Positions 10,629 through 22,600 of a DNA stretch of 64,000 bases are shown one piece after another. The stretch comes from Corbicula japonica (lineage: Eukaryota > Mollusca > Bivalvia > Venerida > Cyrenidae): positions 744,001-808,000 of the forward strand of contig JAZAYU010000198.1 in assembly GCA_038501625.1 (NCBI GenBank). Reading direction: 5' to 3'. The notes beneath the pieces are model-generated. The model did not search any database and was not told where the DNA came from. It was given only the letters and a program-made list of their open reading frames with translations. The stretch's first letter is position 1. Each line of letters starts with the position of its first letter. Made by a program: the position numbers and the translations under genes.

Positions 10629-13600
10629 ATGTTGGAGCGACTTGCAGCTTGGGTATTGAACACCTATGTCGGGGAATATGTGGAAAATCTAAATACTGAT
10701 CAGCTTTCAATAGCCCTACTCCAAGGTGAGTAAAAATGATACTTAAGTTATATACTAGTATATCCAATTATATATAGTTTTGCACACAGGAATGTGTCTT
10801 TGCTGATATTTCTTTTATATTTTGAATGAATTATTTTTTTTTAAATAACCAATAGAATTTTTAACTCTATAATAAAACAAGTTGTAATCTTTATTGCTAT
10901 TATATAACCAATAGTAACCTTTACTATAAAACCAATATTAATCTTTAATGCTATTATTAAACCAATAGGAATCTTTGACCCTTTCCTCCATAGACACATC
11001 TTTATTGCATGGGCAAACATTTTAGATTCAGATCAGCTGGCACATCTGTGCCATCTGATCAGGATCTAAACTGTTCACTTTTTGATTAATTAGGTTGTTT
11101 CTTATCAAAATGCGAGCAGTGCAGATCCTGATCAGATGGCATGGATGTGTTGGCTGATCTGGATCTACACTGGTCGCACATGCGTAAAAATGCATATTTA
11201 TGGAGGAAAGGGTTAAATTATTATAAACCAGTAGCAATCTTTATTGCAAAAGCAATAGCAATCTTTATTATAAGGGCCGTCTACAGTCGTCATTGCACTT
11301 TCATTAATAGAAAAAATAATATATAAATCTATTGAACGGCAAAATGTTTTCAAAAGAACTTTGCAGAAATAAACATTGTTAATGTATCATTATTTTACAT
11401 ACATTACGAAATTTTAGAAGTTGTATTATCATCTGGCTACATAAAAAACATCCCTGTAGATAAACTATAGAGAAATATGCAAAATGGGCAATCCATTTGG
11501 AAATATCATTCAACTAAAACCTTTCTTTAATGAGTTTTAGATATTATATTATGCTATTACAGGGGCTGTTGAACTGGAAAATTTGCCACTGAAGAAAGAT
11601 GCATTGAAAAGTCTAGATTTACCTTTGAGTGTTAAGTCTGGTAAGTAGAATACATGGTATATTTATAACAATTACATACATTGCCGTTTTCAGCTTCAGC
11701 AGCTATCCTGACACTCTGTTTACTCTCTTGACAAAGGTCTTGGTTCTAGTTTAGGCTTGTGTTGGTTAAGGCTGCTGGTCTGGGTATAGGCTGGTAACAG
11801 TCAAGGCAGATAGACAATACAATTTAATACTTTAACCCTTTCCTCCATAGACACACCTGTACTGCGTGGGTGAACAGTGTAGATCCAGATCAGCCAGCTC
11901 ATTGATGCCATCTGATTAGGATCTGCAATGTTCGCTTTTTGATTCATTCGTTTATTTCTGACCAAAATGCGACCAGTGCAGATCTTGATCAGAAAGCACG
12001 GATGTGTCAGCTGATCTGGTCCCACATGCGTAAAAATGCGTATATTTGGAGGAAAGGGGTGAAGTTACCAAATGGGAAATGCCTGGTGCTTCTGAAACAA
12101 GGCAGATATTTGCAGCAAGTGATTCCTACAATACTATCTTGAATGTGCAAGGGCTAGGTTGGTGCACCTAAGAACCTGGTTTAAATCCCCGGGAGCAAGT
12201 AAGGTTTTGGTGGTAACCCCTCAGTTTGTCTTTTTTGTTAATTGTTTGTGGTGTCACATTTTAACCCTTTCCTCCACATGTACGCATTTTTACACATGTG
12301 CCACCAGTGTAGATCTAGATCAGCTGGTACATCCGTGCTGCCTGTCAGGATGTGCAGTGGTTGCATTTTGATCAGAAATAACCTAACAAATCAAAAAGCG
12401 AACAGTGCAGATCATGATCAGAAGGCACAGATTTGCCAGCTGATCCGGATCTACAGTGTTCTCCCACGCAATAAAGGTGTGTCTATGGAGGAAAGGGTTA
12501 AATATCAGCCTTAAGTCAGAAATATATTTAATATTATTAAAATCAGATATGAGCATTTAATAAACTGCCTTCTACTGTAGTTAAATTGGTTATCAGGAAA
12601 TGATTCTTTTATGTTGGTACATGTACAGTGATACCTGCGTTAGCAGCCACCTGCGAATAGCAACCACCTGTCTTGAACAGCCAGTTTGAATATGACCTAA
12701 ACTGACATTTTGTTATAAATTTTTACTGTTCAAAACAACCACCTGTCTTCAGCAGCCTCTTTTGTCTCTCCCTTGGCTGGCTGCTAAAGACAGGTTTGAC
12801 TGTATACCAATGTCACAAACTTGACATTTTATGAGAGCGTTTGTGTTTGGTTAACATCATCCCTTTCCGCCATATATACGCATTTTTACACATGGGCGAC
12901 CAGTGTAGATCCAGATCAGCTGGCATATCCGTGCCGTCTGATCAGGATCTGCACTGGTTGCATTTTGGTCAGAAATAACCTGACAAACAGTTTAGATTCT
13001 GATCAGATGGCACGGATGTGCCAGCTGATCTGGATCTAAACTGTTCGCCCATGCACTATTTGATGTATGTTGACAGGTTTTATTGGTAAGATCACGCTCC
13101 AGATTCCTCTGAGAAGACTGCACAGTGAACCCTGGGTAATCTCCATCGAGAAACTCTACCTTGTCGCAGGACCTCTGCAAAATGTACAGGTAATGAGTTC
13201 CTTAAGCCTTTTGATAAACCTTATGAATACTGGAATGTTCACTATAATCATGACTACTTTCATGAATACAATTGCTATTATCCAGAAGAAAGTGTTACTC
13301 CTGATTTCCAACATTTGACGTAGTGACTAAGGGGAATCTGACTCGTATCTTTAACCCTTTGCTCCATATATCTGTATATACAGCTTTTACCACATGTGCA
13401 ACCAGGGCCCAAGATCATAAAACTAAGTTTTGAGATCAGTCTCAAATCTCAAGAATCTGATTGGCTGAAATGGCGACTGGTCGCCATTTCAGCCTATCAG
13501 ATCCTTGAGATTTGAGACTGATCTCCAGATTTTGTTTTATGATCTTGGGCACTGTGTAGATCCAGCACAGCTGGCACACAGCTGATACGCCTGCTGATCT

Positions 13601-16600
13601 AGATATGCACTTTGCTCTAACATAACAGCCATATCCCACAAAGTAAAGTGTAAACTTATTCCGACTATTCCATGGTAGTTTATTGCTGGGCAGGCATATC
13701 CTTGCAATTACCTGAGAACTGAAGTGAATCTTCATTGACAGGGACATTGTTGTCACAGACCAGGCTGAAGGTTATAAAACTGACTTTGGAAACCAGTCTC
13801 AATTCTCAATCGAGATTTGAGACTGGTTTCCATGCTAAGTTTTATAACCTTGGTCACAATATGTGTCATGCTTGTTATCTGTTGTTTTCAGTATGATGAA
13901 GCTAAGGAGAAAGTAGCTGACGCAGCAAGGAAGACACAGATGCTGCTGGCACTCGAGGCTAAACTACAGGTATCTATAGCTGTTCAAGGAATGGCTGACA
14001 GGGACACTTGGGAGAAGTAGTCTCCCAAGTTTCTTTAGTTTCTCTCTACTGAGCCAAGGGAAATGTTTTTCGCTTCATATTTTTTTACAGCTGAAAACTT
14101 CTCGATAAAAGTGGAAAAATTTCTGCCTGTTAAATGTTGATGTTCATATAATTTTTTATTCCACACTTATTTGACCCATCAAGCTGACTAGAACTGTGAA
14201 CAAGATTTGACTTACTATCATCCAACATAATTTAACTTAATTTTCTTAAAGCTGATTTTTTTTTAAACAAGTAGTATCAGATGTAATTCTTGTGCAGTGA
14301 TATGGGTAAAACATATGGCAAAACAAGGAGCTTCTTTACTTGTTTTGTTTGACTTTTAAACATGCTAGGAACATTAATATGAAACACGTAAACAAAATTG
14401 TGACCTGATATACTCAATTTGTGGTGTTAATTACAGGAATGTTTTTTATGTCCATTTAGATACAAAAGGCTGAGAAGCAAGAGTCCTCCTGGTTCTCCTA
14501 TGGAACATCTGTCCTCGCAAATATACTGGAAAATCTCCAGGTAAGTACACATAGATATGAACAACTAAAATGGCAGAAATGTTACTTTGTGGCAGATATC
14601 TGTTGAAAGAGAAGCCTTGACCAGGACTCGAACCTTAGACCTCCGGCTAACTGTGCAGTCGCTCTTCCAATTCAGCTACTGAGGCTTCTGGTATGAAATC
14701 TACTACATTTCTCCCTACTCATACGAGACATTTCCAATATACTTGGCAAATATCCACAACGGTCTGCCTAAGTTCGGGTCAAATACCTAAGCTACATGCT
14801 TTAAGGGTAATCACCCTGCCGACAATGCCAATGTGGCAGATTTGGGTGGGAAAGAGTAGCCTTCACCAGGACCAGAACTCTTGTTTACCATGCCGTTGCT
14901 CTACCAATTGAGCTACCGTGTCTGGTATAAAATGTTCTACAACTAAAAGTTCTTTTTCGCATGACATGATATTTTATGAGTTAAGTCTCTGTTTTTAACC
15001 AGGTTTTCATTGAGAAATCTTGGTTATTGGATTTGGGAATGTCATTGGGCGGGTGGGGATTCAGGTGGGTGTCAACATTTCGTTTAGTTTTTGTGTCGCC
15101 TGCGATAGCAGGTAGACACATAGGGATCCTAATGTCCGGCAGCATCGTCGTCGTCTTTGTCGCCGTCGGTGCCGTCGTCCGGTAGTCCCCCAACTTTAAC
15201 CTGAAACTTAATGTTGCCTATAACTTTGAAAGTACTTGTCCTATTCACTTCATACTTGGAATATATCATCAGCACGAACAATGCCATCTGTGACGACAAG
15301 AATGATAACTCCAGTTTCAAAATTGTTTGAGTTATGCCCCTTTCAAATGCAACTTTAACATGAAACTTAATGTTGCCTATTACTTTGAAAGTACTTGTCC
15401 TATTCACTTCATACTTGGAATATATCATCAGCATGAACAATGCCATCTGTGACGACAAGAATGATAACTCCAGTTTCAATATTTTTTTAATTATGCCCCT
15501 TTCAAATGCAACTTTAACCTGAAACTTAATGTTGCCTATAACTGAAAGTACTTGTCCTATTCACATCGTACTTGGAATATATCATCAGCATGAACAATGC
15601 CATCTGTGACGACAAGAATGATAACTCCAGTTTCAAATTTTTTTTGAGTTATGCCCCTTCCAAATGCAACTTTAACATGAAACTTAATGTTGCCTATAAC
15701 TTTGAAAGTACTTGTCCTATTCGTACTTGGAATATATCATCAGCACAAACAATATCATCTGTGACGGCAAGAATGATAACTCCAGTTTCAAAATTTTTTG
15801 AGTTATGCCCCTTTCAAATGCAACTTTAACTAGAAACTTAATATTGCCTATAACTTTGGAAGTACCTCACCTATTCACTTCATACTTGGAATTTATCATC
15901 AGCATGAGCAATGCCATCTGTGACGACAAGAATGATAACTCCAGTTTCAATATTTTTTGAATTATGCCCCTTTCAAACGCAACTTTTACCCGAAACTTAA
16001 TATTGCCTATAACTTTGAAAGTACTTGTCCTATTCACTTCATACTTGGAATATATCATCAGCATGAACAATGCCATCTGTGACGACAAGAATGATAACTC
16101 CAGTTTCAAAATTGTTTGAGTTATGCCCTTTTCAAATTCATCTTTAACCTGAAACTTAATGTTGCCTATAACTTTGAAAGTACTTGTTCTATTCGTACTT
16201 GGATTAAATCATCAGCACGAACAATGCCATCTGTGCCGACAAGAATGATAAGTCCAATTTCAAAATTTTTTGAGTTATGCCCCTTTCAAATGCAACTTTA
16301 ACATGAAACTTAATGTTGACTTTAACTTTGAAAGTACTTGTCCTATTCACTTCATACTTGGAATATATCATCAGCATGAACAATGTCATCTGTGATGACA
16401 AGAATGATAACTCCAGTTTCAATATTTTTGAGTTATGCCCCTTTCAAATGCAACTTTCACCTGAAACTTAATGTTGCCTATAACTTTGAAAGTACTTGTC
16501 CTATTCACTTCATACTTGGTATATATTATCAGCATGAACAATGCCATCTGTGATGACAAGAATGATAACTCCAGTTTCAATATTTTATGAGTTATGTCCC

Positions 16601-19600
16601 TTTCAAATGCAACTTTAACATGAAACTTAGTGTTGCCTGTAAAATGGAAAGTACTTGTTCAATTAATTCACTTAATACTTTGAATAACTCATCTGCATTT
16701 ACAAACCAATTTTTGAAGATGATAACTCAGGTTTCACCATTATTTTAGTTAATCCCCTTTTAAATGCAATTTAGATGACACATGTGTTCTGTGGTGTAGT
16801 ATTGAAATCAACTTAAATAAAATATTTTTATTATATATGATTAAACATAGGCCCACATTTCAACTTTTTCCATGCAGGCGACACATGTGTTCCGCAGAAC
16901 ACAACATTCTAGTTTTTTATTAAAGCACTTTATCTCAGTATACATTAAGGTAGAGCTTTGAAACTTGACATAGGGGTCTGACATCGCAGTAGGAGTTATC
17001 AGGAAGTTTCATAACTACTGTATTTTGTCATAGTTATGCCCCCTTTTCACCTAAATTTTAGAAGAAATCCTGGTTACATCGCTAGTTACACTGCATAACG
17101 GCATCTCCTTGTTTGTTTTCTGACGAGCAGAATGTTGTGTTTTCAGTTGAATGTGAAAGATGTACACATACGATATGAAGATGATGTTACAAATCCTACA
17201 TGTCCGTTTGCCTTCGGTGTGGTGATTAACAAACTAAGTGCCCAGAGCACTGATGCTTCATGGGTAAGTTTTACATTTGTTCCTTTATAGCATTATATAA
17301 TATAGTAACGTTTTAATATGACAGAATCTCAAGTTTTTGGAGCCATCTTAAAAAGCTAAGAACTTGTGTATGTAGTCACCTGTGATGTTTGTTATGCAGT
17401 TGGTCAGTCAACTATTTGAATAGGCCTTTACTACATAAATACGACTTTTATCTCTTTATAGAGTGTAGATCCAGATCAGCTAGCACCTCTGTAACATCTG
17501 ATCCAAATCTACATTGTTCTTTGCTTGGTCAGAAATAACCTAATGCCTAATGGCTTGAAAGGAAACAGTTTAGATCATGATCAGATAGGACAGATAGGTT
17601 GGTCTAGTCTACACTGTTTGCCCACATGATAAAGGCATATCTATATGTAAAAGGATAGCCAATCAAATCAAGTTTTCATGTTGCATGTATAAAAATGGTA
17701 AAATAGATCCATAATATACATAACAGTTGGCTAAAATAAAAGGTTGGGCTTTACAACTGGGGTTCATTAGGGTAATTATAAAAGAGTTTATTTGAGATCA
17801 TGTTAAGTGTTAAAAACAAATTAAATGCTCAATTCATGTTTTTAACCAGGTTTTCATTGGAAAAACTCTTGTTTGTTATTAGATTGGGCAGGTGGGCATC
17901 AACATTTCATGAAGTTTTTTTTTAACTGTTTCCTCCATAGACACACCATTATTGTGTGGGCAAACAGTTTAGATCCAGATCAGCCAGCACATCCTTGCTG
18001 TCTGATCAGGATCTAAACTGTTGCTGTTTTCATTCGTTAGGTTATTTCGGACCAAAATGCAACCAGTGTAGATCCTGATCAGAGGGCACAGATAATTGCC
18101 AGATGTGCCGGCTAATCAGGATCTACACTGGTCACACATGTGTAAAAATGTGTATATTAGTTAAGTTCACTTCCTCAATAACCATTCAAGGTAAAGCTTT
18201 GAAACTTAACATAGTTGTCTAACATAATAACAGCAATTATCAGCACAAGTTTTATAACTCTTGACTTTATTTTGTCATAGCATAGTTATGCCCCTTCTTC
18301 ACTTGAAATTTAAGAAGAAAAGTTGGATTCAGCACATTGTGGTGTCTTCTTGTTTTTTAATTCACACTATTTTCTGGATTTGTTTAGATTCCGAGGTTTG
18401 TGAGTCGAGACAACGTTGAGCTGATGCATAAACTACTGAACCTCGAGAATTTCTCCATATACTTTGATACCAACACCACCCTGGTCGGGCACCTACCCAA
18501 GGATAAAATGGCAGTAAGTTTTAATTATACCCCCGCTTCGAAGAAGAGGGGGGTATACTGTTTTACCCTTGTCCGTGCGTGCGTGCGTGCGTCCGTTACA
18601 AAATTTTCGTCGCACTTTTCTCAGCAACTATAACATGCAGCAGCCTGATATTTTGCATGTTGCTTCATCCTATAGTCCCATATGGTGTAAAGCGATTTTA
18701 TGCTCCTTGCTCATCTACTTCCTGTTTGCTGCATATTTTTAGATTTTGTTACTATAAAGGTGCATTACATAGACCAAAAGGCATGTTAATTTTCCGTCGC
18801 AGTTTTCTAAGCAACTATAACATGCAGCAGCCTGATATTTTGCATGTTGCTTTATCCTATAGTCCCACATGGTGTAAAGCAATTTCATGCTCCTTGCTCA
18901 TCTACTTCCTGTTTGCTGAATATTTTTGGTTTTGTTACTAGAAAGGTGCATTACATCAACCAAAGGGCATGTTAATTTTCCGTCACAGTTTTCTAAGCAA
19001 CTACAACATGTAGCATCCTGATATTTTGCATAATGCTTTATCCTATAGTCCCATATGGTGTAAAGCGATTTTATGCGCCTTGCTCACCTACTTCCTGTTT
19101 ACCGAATACTTAGATTTTTACACATAGATGACAAACATGCACAATTTCTGTCGCAGTTTTCTAAGCAACCATAACATGCAGCTGCCTGATGTTTTGCATA
19201 TTGCTTTATCCTATAGTCCCATATGGTGTAAAGTGATTTTATGCTCCTTGCTCATCAACTTCCTGTTTACCAAATATTTTGATTTTTACACATAAATGAC
19301 TAACATGCGCAATTTCCGTTGCAGTTTTCTAAGCAACTACAACATGCAGCAGCCTGATATTTTGCATAATGCTTAATCCTATAGTCCCATATGGTGTAAA
19401 GCGATTTTATGCTCCTTGCTCACTTACTTCCTGTTTACCGAATATTTATATTTGTACACATAGATGACAAACATGCACAATTTCCATCACAGTTTTCTAA
19501 GCAACTACAACTTGTAGCAGCCTGATGTTTTGCATATTGCTTTATCCTATAGTCCCATATGGTGTAAAGCGATTTTATGCGCCTTGCTCACCTACTTCCT

Positions 19601-22600
19601 GTTTACCGAATACTTAGATTTTTACACATAGATGACAAACATGCACAATTTCTGTCGCAGTTTTCTAAGCAACCATAACATGCAGCTGCCTGATGTTTTG
19701 CATATTGCTTTATCCTATAGTCCCATATGGTGTAAAGCAATTTTATGCTCCTTGCTCATCAACTTCCTGTTTACCAAATATTTAGATTTTTTACAAATAG
19801 ATGACAAACATGCAGAATTTCCCTCACAGTTTTCTAAGCAACTATAACATGCAGCTGCTTGATGTTTTGCATATTGCTTTTTCCTAAAGTCCTTTATGGT
19901 GTTAAGCAATTTTATGCTCCTTGCTCATCTACTTTCTGTTTACGGACTATTTTTAGTTTATTTTTTTACTATAAAGGTGCACTACACAATCTAAAGGGTA
20001 TCTTTATCACTATATAGGTGCATTACATAAACCAAAGGGCATCTTTATTGAAAAATGCAAATTACATTTTGAAAGTAATATTTCACACAGCGGGGGTATC
20101 ACTAGTGAGCATGAGCTCACAGATTTTCTTGTTTAAGTGCGGAATATTAATTTTAATATCATTTTCATGATTTTTTGAAGTGAAAGCCCCCATGAACACC
20201 ACGCTGTTAATAAGACTACTATTTCAATCTCCCTTTTAACCCTTTCCTCCATAAATATACGCATTTTTACACAAGTGCGACCAGTGTAGATCCATATCAG
20301 ATGCCACATTCATCCTGTCTGGTCAGGATCCGCCCCGGTCCTATTTTGGTCAGAAATAACCTAACAAATAAAAAAACGCACAGTTTAGATCCTGATCAGA
20401 TGGCACTTGCTATCTGATCTGGATCTAAACTGTCCACCTATGCAATAAAGGTATTTCTATGGAGGAAAGGGTTAACAGTTTTGTACTATGGTTTTCCCTG
20501 GAATAAGATCAGATCATAAAATAGAAAGAATATAACGAAATCAGGCAATTATTAAGGAGGCTACAAGCATTTGTTGTTTCTAAGGAAAGAAGTGTCATAC
20601 AACATAGCATTGTCGCTATTGGTTACCTACTTTAGTAGTCCAAAGCGTTCATGTGTTCCCAAACATTACAGAAAGTTAGGCTCACTAATCAAAGTAGACA
20701 CATAAAATACTCCCCAGGAGTCATTAAAGTTAAAAGAAGGAGAAATACAACTTGTTATGATTGCAGTTTCTAGACCCATCAAATATCAAATCAAATATCA
20801 TCACCATATTTCAACAAGGGTATAAATCCTTCTAATTTTAACAGCACTGGTACCATTTTGATGATGTGTTCATTTGTTTCAGGACAGTCTACAAAGAGAG
20901 ATGTATGTGTCTAATATTACAAGTCAGTTCAAGGTATTTACTTACTGTATGATGTTTTAATCAGTCAAAATCAAGTTCATCAGGAGCTGTTTGTCTTAAA
21001 AGTTTTCATGGGAGCATGTTGTTTAAATAATTTTAATTTTCTTTATGCCCCCACAAGAGGGAAGCATATAGAGTTGCAATCGTCTGTATGTCCATACATA
21101 GCCCAGATCTTGTGGCATCAATTCCACATCAGGCGGATTTCTTTCAAACTTGCACAGGTTATTAAGCAGGATGCAGAGATGATCGTAAAGAAAAGATTAT
21201 TTCCTGCAACCTTTTTTTTCCAGAGTTATGGCCCTTAGTTACAAATGTGGTTGTAGCAGTGGGGGCATCAGTGTCAGGACACATTCTAGTTTTTATTACG
21301 TTGGTGTTAAGACTTCTACTGGTGTATCTTAGTGAAATGACAGCACACGTCTTGCAGAAACCCAGTGAGACTTGTTTTAATCGACATCACAAGTCGAAAC
21401 ATCGTGCATGGTTAAATAATTTATGTGGAGCTTTCTTGTTGCTTCACCTCTTACTTAATGTTTTTCATAGCAAATAAATCAGTCTTAAAGAAAGACTTTA
21501 AATGCATCAAATTGCAGATGAATGAAAACATAACTTCTGTGTTTTAGGAGCACGAGTATATATTGTCGCCAATCTCAGCGACAGCCAAGATGAAGCGTTA
21601 CACAACACCTCTGCCGCTTCGAGAACCCGGCATTCCCAGGAACACTATTGATCTCAATCTGGCAAACATGGCCTTCACACTCACTGAGGACCAATACAGA
21701 AATATCATCATACTGCTTAGGGAGTTTTCTAACTATGAGAAGAGTAAACGCTACAGAAAATGGAGACCAAACTGTCCCGTAAAGGACAAGTATGTACATG
21801 TTAGAGCATTTTCCCAATAAAAAAGTTATAAAACTCATTTTTCATTAGAGGCCACAATATTTATTTTTCTTTAGAAGCTACAATTTTTTTGTTTAATGTA
21901 AATGTTTGTTATAGAAATAATGTAGCATACTAACTTGAAAACAATTGTTGTTTTGATATACTATACAGTTTATATATCAAATTTTAAGTATAAGTCAAAA
22001 GCCTATTGCCAAGTCTAGGCTGAAGTTCTCATAAAATGCATGACATTATGTCAGACATACACAAATATAGCTACTAACTGAAATAATGCATGTGTACAAA
22101 GTGTCTTCGAGGAATCTAGATAATTGAGAGAGCTTAAACCTATGTTTCTTTGATTACAGTGGTAAAAAGTGGTGGCAGTTTGCCATCCAGACAAAGCTGT
22201 CCTACATCCAGGATAGAAACCGTCGTCTTACAAAAGCTTTCCTGATGCAGCGTGTCAAAGATGTCAACATTTACACAAAGTTATATACAGCTCAGTTAAA
22301 TAAGAGTTATATGGATCCCAAGATGAAGGTAATGTGTTGCTATATATAGGCATACAGTTATGAGTTGGGGATAAAATTGTAAGCATTTCAATGGGGAATA
22401 CAGTTGTAAGCGTTGTCATGGGGCCTACAGTTTTGAGCATATATTGAGGCAGGGGATAAAGGAAGGAAAAAATTAGCTTACTAAAGCTGGTTTTTTTTCA
22501 AAAAATATTTTTTTTTTAATTGAGATAAAATCCTTATATGTTGAAATTGTGATTAGATTTGAGTAATGAACACATGATAAGTTTACAGTTTTTGGTTGGG

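Noticed and set aside
15129..16422. Several similar open frames ([14 protein letters not shown]...) on the minus strand
   Set aside because: They are translations of the 160-bp tandem units and recur with the repeat period.
18579..19909. Open frames over the 18.5-kb array
   Set aside because: Repeat-derived; same peptide repeats unit by unit.
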